Assembly: GCF_001446935.1 (NCBI RefSeq)
Contig: NZ_LKKK01000011.1
Coordinates: forward strand, 806,001 to 870,000
Reading direction: 5' to 3'
DNA length: 64,000 nt
Origin: Pseudomonas sp. TTU2014-080ASC
GTDB lineage: Bacteria; Pseudomonadota; Gammaproteobacteria; Pseudomonadales; Pseudomonadaceae
Under the pieces are notes generated by a model. The model saw only the letters and a list, made by a program, of their open reading frames with translations. It had not been told where the DNA came from and searched no databases. The translations under genes and the position numbers were made by a program. Positions 28,167-36,290 of this stretch are shown in pieces (the stretch's first letter is position 1; the number at the start of each line of letters is the position of its first letter).

Positions 28167-28207
28167 GAAAGGTGGGCTACTGACCTGTTGTTGGTAGTCC
28201 ACCTTTC
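28167..28207. other. 14-bp hairpin between the two small-peptide genes
   Basis: GAAAGGTGGGCTAC (28167-28180) pairs with GTAGTCCACCTTTC (28194-28207) with one G-U pair and a 13-base loop. The U-tract on the minus strand is poor, so it may be a processing or stability element rather than a true terminator. Confidence 0.5.
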
Positions 28208-28263
28208 ACTGAGAAGATCGTATGCAAGGACAAGATGTGGCGTGGTGCTGGTGCGGTTCTATT

Positions 28264-28428
28264 TCAGGCGGTTTTATTGCTGTCTTTCTGCTGGGACTGA
28301 GAGCCGGCTTTGAGGTCAGCGACTTGCTGAGGTTGAGCATTGGTAGGCTGGGGGGATGGTTGGTAATTGATGTTTCCAGAGAAAACTGATGCTGCAATCA
28401 GGCTGGCAATAGCTGAGTAATTAACCAT
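28264..28428 (-). CDS. Short exported or membrane-anchored peptide, 54 residues
   Basis: The peptide begins MVNYSAIASLIAASVFSG, a weak signal or anchor sequence, followed by a Gln/Pro/Ser-rich tail (PSPQPTNAQPQQ) ending in SNKTA. A strong AAGGAGG site precedes the ATG, which argues for translation and against the longer frame starting at 28548. It resembles the peptide at 27904-28065. Function unknown. Confidence 0.55.
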   Translation of the reverse strand: MVNYSAIASLIAASVFSGNINYQPSPQPTNAQPQQVADLKAGSQSQQKDSNKTA

Positions 28429-28649
28429 TTTTACAGTCCTCCTTGTTTCATGGGCGACGTGCCCTGTGGGGCTGATAATCCCCCTCCGGAGCCGGATGAA
28501 GAAGTGAATGGCAGTTATGTTGCGTATCAACGCTGGTAATGGTGACAAAAGGTCGATTTAAAGGCCCCAAGGCTATTGCCTTGCAGCGCCGTTGGGGGCA
28601 CCCTTGCGCGCTTAAAATTTGCCCCTTTGCCCGTCAGGTGAACGCTTCC

Positions 28650-29384
28650 ATGCCGCTGCAGATTTGCATTCTTGAAACTGATGTCCTGCGTCCGGAACTG
28701 ATTGATCAGTTCGACAGTTATGGCCGAATGTTTGAGCGCTTGTTTGCACAACAGCCAATCCCGGCTGAATTCAAGGTGTATAACGTCCTTCAAGGACACT
28801 ACCCTCCCGAATCGGAGCGTTACGACGCCTATCTGGTGACGGGCAGCAAGGCTGACTCGTTCGGTCCGGACGAGTGGATTCAAACCCTGAAAACCTACCT
28901 ACAGGATCGCTTCAAGCGTGGCGATAAACTGCTGGGCGTCTGTTTTGGTCATCAACTGCTGGCGCTGGCTTTGGGTGGACATACCGAGCGGGCGGTGCAG
29001 GGGTGGGGCGTGGGTATTCATCGTTACGACCTACCCAACAAAGCCCAGTGGATGAGTCCTGATCTGGAGGACCTGACGCTGTTGATCAGTCATCAGGATC
29101 AAGTTACCAAGCTTCCGGAGAACGCCACCTTGCTGGCTAGTAGCGAGTTCTGTCCGATTGCTTCCTACTGCATCGGTGATCAGGTGCTGTGCTTCCAGGG
29201 CCACCCTGAGTTCGTCCATGACTACTCCAAAGCGCTGCTCAATGCGCGTCAGGAGCACATCGGTGAGCTGGTGTATACCCAAGCAATGAACAGTCTGACG
29301 CAGGCTCACCAAGGCCAGACCGTAGCTGAGTGGATGATGCGTTTTGTTGCGCAAGGTCGCTCAGAGCTTGAGCAGGCAAGCTAG
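28650..29384 (+). CDS. Stand-alone class I glutamine amidotransferase-like protein
   Basis: This 244-residue GATase1-fold protein has nucleophile Cys98 in LGVCFGHQLLALALGG and the His185/Glu187 pair in CFQGHPEF. It resembles the GuaA-type amidotransferase-like hydrolases that lack a synthase partner. Start 28650 (MPLQICILETD) is chosen over 28539. It is a single gene ending in a terminator at 29398. It is distinct from, but of the same family as, the protein at 16317-17027. Confidence 0.85.
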   Translation: MPLQICILETDVLRPELIDQFDSYGRMFERLFAQQPIPAEFKVYNVLQGHYPPESERYDAYLVTGSKADSFGPDEWIQTLKTYLQDRFKRGDKLLGVCFGHQLLALALGGHTERAVQGWGVGIHRYDLPNKAQWMSPDLEDLTLLISHQDQVTKLPENATLLASSEFCPIASYCIGDQVLCFQGHPEFVHDYSKALLNARQEHIGELVYTQAMNSLTQAHQGQTVAEWMMRFVAQGRSELEQAS

Positions 29385-29397
29385 ACATCCGCAATGA

Positions 29398-29420
29398 AAG
29401 GCCGCTGATTCAGCGGCCTT
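29398..29420. terminator. Bidirectional hairpin terminator
   Basis: AAGGCCGCTG (29398-29407) pairs with CAGCGGCCTT (29411-29420) around a three-base loop, followed by CTTGC on the plus strand and TTTCATT on the minus. It separates the converging amidotransferase and corA genes. Confidence 0.75.
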
Positions 29421-29427
29421 CTTGCAT

Positions 29428-30399
29428 CTACACCCAGCCGTAGTGCTTGAAGCAGCCATACAGCGTTAAACAGCCGCCGCTGATCACCCCCAGCACTGCA
29501 AAGTAGCCATAGTGCCAAGTGAGCTCAGGCATGTTCTGGAAATTCATTCCGTAAATTCCGGCAACCGCAGTGGGAAAGGCCAGTATCGCTGCCCAGGCGG
29601 CAAACTTGCGCTGGGTGACGCTTTGCCGGGATGACTCCAATAACAGGCCGATTTCGATGGCGTGATCGGCCATTTCACGCAGGCCAGTCAGATCTTCCAG
29701 CAGGCGTTTAACGTGAATGCTCACGTCCCGGAAGTAGGGCCGCATGTTCTTGTCGATAAACGGAAACTCGAGGCGCTGCAGTTCCTGGCAGATTTCCGCT
29801 AGCGGGCCGATATAGCGGCGCAGGCGTAGCAGGTTACGGCGCAAGGCCTGAATGCGCTCCACATCGGATTGGCTCAGCGGATGCTTGAGCACGTGCTGTT
29901 CAATTTCCTCCAGCTCGCTGTGGAAGCTATCGAGCAGTGGCCGGTAGTTCTCGATGACAAAGCTTAGCAGGGCATAGATCACAAAATCCTCACCGTGCTC
30001 CAACAATAGTGGACGTGCCTCACAGTGCTGGCGTACCTGAGCATAGGAGGCCGAGTTGCCATAGCGGGCACTGATGACATAACCGCTTCCGGCAAACAGC
30101 TGGGTCTCGATGAACACCAGCTCGCCATCAGTCATCATGGGCGTGTAGAGCACCATGAACAGCGCGTCGCCAAAGGTTTCCAGCTTGGGGCGGGTATGCC
30201 GTTGCAGGGCGTCCTCGATTGCCAGCTCGTGCAGGTCGAACTGTTTTTGCAGAGTGATCAGTTCTTCCTGCTGCGGCTCGTGCAGCCCGATCCAGACAAA
30301 GTGGCCTGGCTTAGCTGCCCAGGCTCGGCCTTCTTCAAGGCTGATGTTGCTGATTTTGCGGCCCTTGCAATAAGCGGCTGCGGCGATGACTTGCCCCAT
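29428..30399 (-). CDS. corA: CorA-family divalent cation transporter
   Basis: CorA forms a pentameric inner-membrane channel for magnesium and cobalt. The 323-residue protein has a large cytoplasmic alpha/beta funnel domain, a long stalk helix and two C-terminal membrane helices, the first ending with the selectivity motif GMN (284-286) in YGMNFQNMPEL. The C-terminus is short and ends in KHYGWV. The gene appears monocistronic. Zinc-exporting ZntB relatives share the fold, so the ion is not certain. Confidence 0.9.
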   Translation of the reverse strand: MGQVIAAAAYCKGRKISNISLEEGRAWAAKPGHFVWIGLHEPQQEELITLQKQFDLHELAIEDALQRHTRPKLETFGDALFMVLYTPMMTDGELVFIETQLFAGSGYVISARYGNSASYAQVRQHCEARPLLLEHGEDFVIYALLSFVIENYRPLLDSFHSELEEIEQHVLKHPLSQSDVERIQALRRNLLRLRRYIGPLAEICQELQRLEFPFIDKNMRPYFRDVSIHVKRLLEDLTGLREMADHAIEIGLLLESSRQSVTQRKFAAWAAILAFPTAVAGIYGMNFQNMPELTWHYGYFAVLGVISGGCLTLYGCFKHYGWV

Positions 30400-30487
30400 T
30401 GACGTTTCCTTACCTGCGACACAATGCCGATCAGCTTAGTCGCTCGACCATCTATGGGGAATCTAGGCTAGCCGATTACACACCGTA

Positions 30488-31213
30488 TCAGCGCTGCTGC
30501 TCGACCTTTGCGTCCAGCTCTGCGATGCACTGCAGCATCTGTTGGCGGCAGGTATCCATTAGGTCAGGTAGATCCTTCTTGCCCAGGCCTTCAGTTGGGA
30601 TGGCGTCAAGCGAACGCAGGTAGATGGTGCCGCCATTCCAGCTGTTCAGTTTTACGTGTTGAGGGTAGGTGCTGACACAGACGGGAATGATTGGTACGCC
30701 CGCTGCGACAGCCATTTGAAACGCGCCTTTTTTAAACGGCTGCAGACCTTTGCCACGGTTGCGGGTGCCTTCGGGGAACACCCAGATGGAGGTGTTCTTG
30801 TTCTTGAGGGCATTGGTAGTGGCAACCAGTGAGTGACGGGCACGAATGGCATTATCGCGATCAATCAGAATATTGCCCGCCAGCCAGTAGATTTGCCCGA
30901 AGAAGGGCACCCATTTCAGGCTTTTTTTACCAACACTGACGGTGCGTGGTGGCACGATGCGACTGAGCACGTAGAGATCATAGTTGGACTGGTGATTGGC
31001 AATGATGACGCAGGCGCCGTGGCGTTCGGTCAGGGAGCGTACCTCAGCCTTAAGCTTCCAGCGCAAAATCCATAGCGCCGGGATGCTGTAAAGCCTGCCA
31101 CAGATGCGGCTGTTATCCGGGTTAAACGGGCGGCAAATACAAACCAGAAGTCCGATGAGACTAGCCAGAATGAATTGCACGCCCATTGCCAGCATGCGCA
31201 AGAGAAACAACAT
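30488..31213 (-). CDS. plsC: 1-acyl-sn-glycerol-3-phosphate acyltransferase (PlsC type)
   Basis: This enzyme acylates lysophosphatidic acid in phospholipid synthesis at the inner membrane. The 241-residue protein has an N-terminal membrane helix (MLFLLRMLAMGVQFILASLI), the catalytic NHxxxxD box NHQSNYD, the glycerol-phosphate-binding FPEGTRN motif and a C-terminal PIIPVCVSTY segment. Start 31213 is preferred over 31273. Pseudomonads carry several PlsC paralogues, so the symbol names the family rather than the exact paralogue. Confidence 0.88.
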   Translation of the reverse strand: MLFLLRMLAMGVQFILASLIGLLVCICRPFNPDNSRICGRLYSIPALWILRWKLKAEVRSLTERHGACVIIANHQSNYDLYVLSRIVPPRTVSVGKKSLKWVPFFGQIYWLAGNILIDRDNAIRARHSLVATTNALKNKNTSIWVFPEGTRNRGKGLQPFKKGAFQMAVAAGVPIIPVCVSTYPQHVKLNSWNGGTIYLRSLDAIPTEGLGKKDLPDLMDTCRQQMLQCIAELDAKVEQQR

Positions 31214-31331
31214 CCGTAATGCCCGTCTTGGTGAACAGCTGGCGAGTGTAAGGTTGTGCCCGGATTTCGGCAATTAATGAGGGCTGTGGCCGCAGAGGGT
31301 GCTGTGTCAGTGGGCACAGCACTCTCATTGT

Positions 31332-33215
31332 TTAGACGCTGAATCGGCCCAGCAGACGGTCTTGTTGGCTCACTTGATCCACCATCAGACTGCACTGACG
31401 CACCTGCTCTTCAGAGCCGGTGGACACTTCATAGCTGATGTCGCGGATGTTGGTGGTGTTGCGGTTGATCTCCTCGGTCGTGGCGCTTTGCTCTTCCGCC
31501 GCAGTGGCAATCTGCAGGTTCATATCGTTGATGCGGGTGATCGCTTCGCGGATGCGCGTCAGCATTTCGTTGGCAGCGCTGGCATCTTCGGCAGTTTTGC
31601 TGGCCGAGTCGCGGCTCTGCTGCATGCGTGCTTCCGCCTGGCGCACGCCGGATTGCAGTTGATCGATCATCTGGCGGATTTCCTGGGTGGATTGCTGCGT
31701 GCGCGAGGCCAGCGAGCGCACTTCATCCGCGACCACGGCAAAACCACGGCCGGACTCACCGGCGCGTGCCGCTTCAATGGCAGCGTTGAGGGCGAGCAGA
31801 TTGGTCTGGTCGGCGATGCTGGTGATCACCGAGAGGATCGACTCAATATTCTGGCTGAGTTTGGACAGCTCATTAATGGAGCTGCTGGTTTCGTTCATTT
31901 CCTCGGCCAGATTCATGATCGCTTCGGTCGAGCGCGAAACTACGCGCACGCCGTTCTCCGTCTGCTCGTTTGCCACCACTGCGGCTTGAGCAGCGGACTG
32001 CGCATTGCGGGCGACTTCTTCGGCGGTTGAGGCCATTTCTTGCATGGCTGTGGCCAACTGATCCAATTCCTGCATCTGCTGTTGCAGGCGGGATGCACTC
32101 TGATTGGCCGCGTTAGAAGTCAGAGTAGTGCTTTCCCGGACTTGGCGGGAATTGCCCATTACATCGCGGATCAGGTTCTGCAGGGTTTCGATAAAGCTGT
32201 TGAAGTCGCGGGCGAGCAAGGAGATTTCGTCATTTCCGCTTGCAGGCAGGCGGCGGGTCAGGTCGCCCTGGCCGCTGTTTACTTCACGCAGCGAATTGTG
32301 CAGTTGGGCCAGTGGTTTAAGCAGAGCATTCATCAAGGCAATCAGCACAAACAAACTGATGACCACGCCCAGCACCGTACCGATTACAGCGCGCCAGCTC
32401 AGGGCATTGGCCTCAGCCATGATCACGCTTTTGTCCAGCACTACGCCGATGTACCAGTCCATTCCTTTGAGGTTGGTCAGCGGGGTGAAGGACACCAGTA
32501 GATCTTTATCGGCCGCACTGATGTCGGTGAGGTCCGATGTCAATGCAGGCGATTGTCCATCGAACAGCTCGCTGTAGCGTTTGCCATCCAGCTCATGATT
32601 CGGGTGGGCGATGATGTTGCCGTTCTTGCTCATCAGAAAGGCATAGCCCGCGCCATTAAAATCCAGCGTGTTGATAGCGTCGGAGATAGTGTTTAGGCGG
32701 ATGTCGCCGCCAATGGCTCCGAGAATGGTGCCGTTATCGCTCAGCGGTACGACAGCTGAAATCAGTGTCTCGCTGGTGGTGCTGTCCACATAAGGTTCTG
32801 TCAGCACGGCCTGCTTGGCGGAGATTCCCAGTGCGTACCAAGGGCGCTTACGGCCATCCCAGTCGGCAGCAGGTTTCCAGCTATCGGTGTTTTTGATGGG
32901 TTTGCCGTCGGCGGTGAGTGTGCCGAACACCAGAATAAATTCGTTGCTCAGCGTTGTGGTGGTAATCACGCGCTGAGTCTCTTCCGCGCTGTAGTTGCGG
33001 TCGATGGTCTGTGCCGCCAAATCCATCAGCTTGAGTTTTGCGTTAAGCCAGTTCTCAATCTGTCGAGCCAGTGCACCGCTTGTTTCGTCGATGCTGGCAC
33101 TGACTTGGGTGTACAGGGTTTTGCGAACTTGCGTCACCTGTGCGACTGACAACAGCGTAGTGGTCAGCAGAAGGACAGTGGCGGCTGCCAATCCCACCCG
33201 GTGAGAAATTTTCAT
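31332..33215 (-). CDS. Methyl-accepting chemotaxis protein with periplasmic dCache sensor
   Basis: This 627-residue chemoreceptor signals to CheA/CheW. From the N-terminus it has a membrane helix (about 8-28), a periplasmic double-Cache sensor domain of about 240 residues (including [19 protein letters not shown], a pattern common in amino-acid and amine sensors), a second membrane helix near 275-297, a HAMP domain, and the signalling hairpin [22 protein letters not shown]. The start at 33215 is preferred over 33341. No che genes are adjacent. Ligand unknown. Confidence 0.93.
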   Translation of the reverse strand: MKISHRVGLAAATVLLLTTTLLSVAQVTQVRKTLYTQVSASIDETSGALARQIENWLNAKLKLMDLAAQTIDRNYSAEETQRVITTTTLSNEFILVFGTLTADGKPIKNTDSWKPAADWDGRKRPWYALGISAKQAVLTEPYVDSTTSETLISAVVPLSDNGTILGAIGGDIRLNTISDAINTLDFNGAGYAFLMSKNGNIIAHPNHELDGKRYSELFDGQSPALTSDLTDISAADKDLLVSFTPLTNLKGMDWYIGVVLDKSVIMAEANALSWRAVIGTVLGVVISLFVLIALMNALLKPLAQLHNSLREVNSGQGDLTRRLPASGNDEISLLARDFNSFIETLQNLIRDVMGNSRQVRESTTLTSNAANQSASRLQQQMQELDQLATAMQEMASTAEEVARNAQSAAQAAVVANEQTENGVRVVSRSTEAIMNLAEEMNETSSSINELSKLSQNIESILSVITSIADQTNLLALNAAIEAARAGESGRGFAVVADEVRSLASRTQQSTQEIRQMIDQLQSGVRQAEARMQQSRDSASKTAEDASAANEMLTRIREAITRINDMNLQIATAAEEQSATTEEINRNTTNIRDISYEVSTGSEEQVRQCSLMVDQVSQQDRLLGRFSV

Positions 33216-33328
33216 GGGGGCACTTCCTCGTTGTATTTTTTTTATGTTGTCGGCTCGAAAGCAGTTAGCTTGAGAGATACTCGAGTTAAAGCTACTCAAC
33301 AAGCATAGGCGTGTTGCGAGCGGGCATG

Positions 33329-33353
33329 AAAAACCCGGCACAAGGCCGGGTTT
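33329..33353 (-). terminator. Rho-independent terminator after the enoyl-CoA hydratase-like gene
   Basis: AAACCCGGC (33331-33339) pairs with GCCGGGTTT (33345-33353). On the minus strand it continues into TTTTTC. Confidence 0.8.
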
Positions 33354-33371
33354 ATAAGGTTGCAGGGCTTA

Positions 33372-34061
33372 TCAGAGAGGATGTTGCTTATCCAGCTCTA
33401 CAGCAGCCGCCAGTTCGTCAAGCAGAGCGCTGCGCACTTTCAGCTTGGTATTTTTATGCGCTTTCATGTTCATTTTTTTCATCTGCTCAGCCACTGCCAA
33501 TGCAGTAGCTTGCAGTTGCTCTGCAGGGACTACCTTGTCGAGGAAGCCGGCTTCAAGTGCACCATGCGGATCAAACATCTCGCCGTTGATTACCGAGCGC
33601 TGAAAGAAGTGTTTCTGAAGGCGATCCCGCGCAAGGGCGATCCCGGCATGGTGCATGGTCATGCCGATCAGCACTTCATTCAGACCGATGCTGAAGGGGC
33701 CTTCGACGCCGATGCGATAGTCTGCCGAGAGCAGCAGGAATGCGCCTTTGGCAACTGCATGGCCCGGGCAGGCAACAATGATAGGAAAGGGGTGAGCCAG
33801 CATGCGCCGAGCCAGTGTGGAGCCGGATGCAACCAGATTGATGGCGTTTTCCGGGCTTGAGGTCATCACTTTAAGGTCGTATCCGCCCGAGAGGATGCCT
33901 GGTTGGCCAGTGATGATAACGATGGCGCGGTCCTGTTCTGCGCGATCCAGCGCTGCGTTAAAGGCGGCAACAACATCTGGAGAAATGGCGTTGACCTTGC
34001 CATTGCTCAGGGTCAGCGTGGCAATACCATTTTCGAATTGGTAACTGATCAGCTCGCTCAT
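33372..34061 (-). CDS. Enoyl-CoA hydratase/isomerase (crotonase) family protein
   Basis: This 229-residue crotonase-fold protein has the oxyanion-hole segments ILSGGYDLKVM and CPGHAVAKGAFLLLSADY. The usual catalytic Glu pair of true hydratases is not evident: the second region reads GPFSIGLNEVLIGM, which keeps one Glu. It may be an isomerase or a hydrolase of acyl-CoAs. It is a single gene upstream of a strong terminator. Confidence 0.85.
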   Translation of the reverse strand: MSELISYQFENGIATLTLSNGKVNAISPDVVAAFNAALDRAEQDRAIVIITGQPGILSGGYDLKVMTSSPENAINLVASGSTLARRMLAHPFPIIVACPGHAVAKGAFLLLSADYRIGVEGPFSIGLNEVLIGMTMHHAGIALARDRLQKHFFQRSVINGEMFDPHGALEAGFLDKVVPAEQLQATALAVAEQMKKMNMKAHKNTKLKVRSALLDELAAAVELDKQHPL

Positions 34062-34244
34062 GAACGGGTTCCTTATTAGAGAGTGTGCAGACGTTACTCA
34101 TCACCTAAGCGACGGTAAAGCCCTGAGAATGACTCGGCAGTCACCCTGCAGAGGCAATGACTATGGACTATATAAGCTTTACCAATTGGCCGTCTGTGAC
34201 CGCCACAAATAGATTGCGCGGTTTGAGCCACAGGAGCGATCAGT

Positions 34245-34457
34245 GTGTGGAACAGCAACTGTAAATTCCGCTGGGGCAGCTGTCTGGCTCTACTGCTTTT
34301 AGGCGCGCTGATGTGGGCATCGACTGGGGAGGCCTCACAGGAGAGAGCGGGGCTAATCGCGATTTTTGCCTTGAGCCTGTTCATCTCGCTTGGCTTTATC
34401 CTCTTCGGACGTGAGCACATCGACAGCAAATCCGATCCTGTGGTCCGGAAAGAGTAA
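34245..34457 (+). CDS. Small two-helix membrane protein, 70 residues
   Basis: The product begins [20 protein letters not shown]. It has two predicted membrane helices separated by a short polar loop (EASQERAG), then a charged tail ([16 protein letters not shown]). The GTG start is supported by AGGAG eight bases upstream. Family not recognised. It lies 100 bases before tRNA-Ser(GGA). Confidence 0.6.
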   Translation: MWNSNCKFRWGSCLALLLLGALMWASTGEASQERAGLIAIFALSLFISLGFILFGREHIDSKSDPVVRKE

Positions 34458-34558
34458 ATTCCCATAAGCGCATGAAATTTTTGAAAAAAACCTTTGCGTT
34501 TAGAGAAACCTTCGGATAAATTAGCGCACCTCGAAACGGCAAACGCCTAACGAGATCC

Positions 34559-34648
34559 GGTGAAGTGTCCGAGTGGTTGAAGGAGCACGCCTGGAAAGTG
34601 TGTATACGGGAAACCGTATCAAGAGTTCGAATCTCTTCTTCACCGCCA
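34559..34648 (+). tRNA. tRNA-Ser (anticodon GGA), prophage attachment site
   Basis: This is a 90-nt class II tRNA. The acceptor stem GGTGAAG pairs with CTTCACC, with GCCA encoded. The anticodon loop CTGGAAA carries GGA, the variable arm is long (GTATACGGGAAACCGTAT) and the T-loop is TTCGAAT. It reads UCC and UCU. Its last 26 bases fall inside the 34-bp repeat, the other copy of which is at 46261-46294. The 3' end of this intact tRNA is therefore supplied by the integrated prophage. Confidence 0.96.
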
Positions 34649-34656
34649 CTTTCAAA
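34623..34656 (+). repeat. attL of the filamentous prophage
   Basis: This 34-bp sequence is identical to 46261-46294. It begins at GAGTTCGAATC in the T-arm of tRNA-Ser(GGA) and ends eight bases past the CCA. Confidence 0.93.
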
Positions 34657-34661
34657 TACTT

Positions 34662-34697
34662 AAAGCCCTGAAAACAAACGAGTTTTCGGGGCTTTTT
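34662..34697 (+). terminator. Terminator after tRNA-Ser(GGA), inside the prophage
   Basis: AAAGCCCTGAAAAC (34662-34675) pairs with GTTTTCGGGGCTTT (34682-34695) with one G-U pair, followed by TTGTTTT. It lies inside the prophage, so the element restores a terminator for the tRNA it entered. The original host terminator is left at 46295. Confidence 0.8.
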
Positions 34698-34712
34698 GTT
34701 TTCCGCCTCAGC

Positions 34713-34734
34713 AAAGTGTCGAAAAAGTGTCGAA
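34713..34734 (+). repeat. Tandem AAAGTGTCGAA pair, left end of prophage
   Basis: Two back-to-back copies of AAAGTGTCGAA lie here, and the same 22-bp array recurs at 46145-46166 near the right end. The position, just inside both attachment sites, suits arm-type sites for the integrase. Confidence 0.75.
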
Positions 34735-34742
34735 GGCCTGAG

Positions 34743-35006
34743 CTATTCGTAGTGTGACCAGAGCCGTAGCACTTTTACGGTTTGTTCCTCCTGGAGCACC
34801 TGATAGACCAGCCGATGCTGAATGTTGATTCGTCTGGAGTAGGCCCCGAGTAAATCCCCGACCAATTTTTCGTACGGGGGAGGGTTCTGGAACGGGTTTT
34901 CTCTGATCACTTCCAGCAACGCCTTAGCCTTATCTTTCAATCCAGCTGAGGCGAGTTTCTGGGCATCTTTCTGTGCTTGTTTCGTATAAACGACTTGCCA
35001 ACTCAC
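34743..35006 (-). CDS. yoeB: YoeB/Txe-family mRNA interferase toxin
   Basis: This 87-residue ribosome-dependent RNase of the RelE superfamily has the Txe/YoeB signature NPFQNPPPYEKLVGDL, the basic core GAYSRRINIQHRLVYQV and C-terminal LWSHYE, whose His and Tyr are catalytic in YoeB. The GTG start at 35006 overlaps the antitoxin stop (GTGA); a start at 35027 would intrude on the antitoxin. It sits at the integrase end of the prophage, where Pf phages commonly carry a toxin-antitoxin module. Confidence 0.9.
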   Translation of the reverse strand: MSWQVVYTKQAQKDAQKLASAGLKDKAKALLEVIRENPFQNPPPYEKLVGDLLGAYSRRINIQHRLVYQVLQEEQTVKVLRLWSHYE

Positions 35007-35245
35007 CAGTCCAATTCCTTGGCACATTCATCAATGGGTTCTTCCATTCCTTCCTTGATCGATTCGCGCATTCCCGGCACGGAAAGCAGATACAAGGTTT
35101 CCTGAATGGCTTGCCAGTCTTCAGCCGAAATCAGCACAGAGCTGTTCCGCTTACCGGTGATGAAAATAGGCTGATGGGATTCGGCAGACTGATCGATCAG
35201 TCGATAGAGGTTTGTCCTGGCCTCGCTTGCAGTCAGTGTACGCAT
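35003..35245 (-). CDS. yefM: YefM/Phd-family antitoxin
   Basis: This 80-residue antitoxin begins MRTLTASEARTNLYRLIDQ, the YefM DNA-binding domain start. FITGKRNSSVLISAEDW follows, then a C-terminal acidic region that would neutralise the toxin. The ATG at 35245 follows an AGGAGG site; the frame extends to 35371 but without family similarity. It overlaps the toxin gene by four bases. A CGTACG inverted repeat upstream is a likely autoregulatory operator. Confidence 0.9.
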   Translation of the reverse strand: MRTLTASEARTNLYRLIDQSAESHQPIFITGKRNSSVLISAEDWQAIQETLYLLSVPGMRESIKEGMEEPIDECAKELDW

Positions 35246-35277
35246 GAGCGCATGTCCTCCTGATGTGAGTCCAGAAT

Positions 35278-35295
35278 CGTACGCTAAAACGTACG
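35278..35295. promoter_or_regulatory. Inverted repeat upstream of yefM
   Basis: Two CGTACG palindromes (35278-35283 and 35290-35295) flank TAAA, 33 bases before the antitoxin start. The arrangement fits the paired sites bound by YefM-YoeB-type repressor complexes. Confidence 0.6.
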
Positions 35296-35300
35296 GCATG

Positions 35301-36290
35301 TTAATGTCCCTCGTCGTGTAGTGGATTGAGACGCAGTGCATCCTGTAAGTGGTCAGGAGCCAGATGGGCATAGCGCATGGTCATCGTCAGTGAGGCATGG
35401 CCAAGGATTTTCTGTAGCGTCAGGATGTTTCCGCCGTTCATCACGAAATGACTGGCGAAGGTATGCCTCAGTACGTGGGTAGCCTGACCCTTTGGCAGTT
35501 TGATCGAGGTTTTATCCAGTTCCCGGCTGAAACTCAGCATGCAGTTGGTAAAAGTGCCGTATTGCCGGAAGTAGGCATGCAGGGCTTTTTCCAGTGGTGC
35601 CGTGATCGGGATTGTCCGTGTCTTCTTTGACTTGGTATTGGCAAACGTCACTGTGCGGTTTCTGACCCGTTCAGGAATCAGCGCTTGTGCTTCTCCCCAT
35701 CTGGCACCCGTTGTCAGGCACACGCGGGCAATCAGAGCCAACTGAGGGTTTTCCCGTTGATCCAGTGCGGTCAGCAACTCTTCGATCTGGTGCGACGTCA
35801 GAAACGATACCGGACGCTCTTGAAGGCGAAGAGGGCGGACGTTCAGCAAGGGGTTGGGGTAGTCAATTTCACCTAACCGGATCAGCTCATTGAACGCCGC
35901 TTTCAGGTAGCCAAGTCGAGTGTTAAGCGTCTTGCCCTGAATGCCTGAAGTGAGCAGTTCACTTCGCGTTTCACAGAACGAGTTAGCCGTAAGGTTTGCG
36001 CCAACCGGATTACCCAATTCCTTTGCCATAGCGTCCAGCGTGCGCTTGATACCGTCAGCATAGGCGAGGGTATGTCCATGCAGTTGATGGTAGCGGTCGA
36101 TCAGCTCTGACAGCTTGCGTCGATCTTTGGGCTTTGGCGTCCACGTAGGCGTTTCAATAACCTTGGCCCGGCATGTTGCTTCAAAACGCTGGGCTTCCAT
36201 TTTGGTCTTAAACGTCTTGCGAAAGCGCTTGCCTTTGATTGGCTCTATATCGACCTTCCAGCGGCCTGCAGGGGTTTGCTCAATTGCCAT
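35301..36290 (-). CDS. int: Tyrosine integrase of the filamentous prophage
   Basis: This 329-residue tyrosine recombinase inserts and excises the prophage at tRNA-Ser. It has an N-terminal arm-binding AP2-like domain (RWKVDIEPIKGKRFRKTF), a core-binding SAM-like domain and the catalytic domain with Arg197 (TTGARWGEA), His272-x-x-Arg275 (HVLRHTF), His298 (LGHASL) and nucleophile Tyr307 (MRYAHL). The ATG at 36290 overlaps the replication gene's stop (ATGA). Its nearness to the tRNA is the usual arrangement. Confidence 0.95.
   Translation of the reverse strand: MAIEQTPAGRWKVDIEPIKGKRFRKTFKTKMEAQRFEATCRAKVIETPTWTPKPKDRRKLSELIDRYHQLHGHTLAYADGIKRTLDAMAKELGNPVGANLTANSFCETRSELLTSGIQGKTLNTRLGYLKAAFNELIRLGEIDYPNPLLNVRPLRLQERPVSFLTSHQIEELLTALDQRENPQLALIARVCLTTGARWGEAQALIPERVRNRTVTFANTKSKKTRTIPITAPLEKALHAYFRQYGTFTNCMLSFSRELDKTSIKLPKGQATHVLRHTFASHFVMNGGNILTLQKILGHASLTMTMRYAHLAPDHLQDALRLNPLHDEGH

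Noticed and set aside
28167..28207. Hairpin as a true terminator for the upstream peptide gene
   Set aside because: U-tract is poor on both strands, so it is listed as a structural element only.
35319..35326. TTGAGACG inside the integrase gene as another copy of the dispersed phage motif
   Set aside because: It lies in coding sequence and matches only the core eight bases, so it is likely chance.
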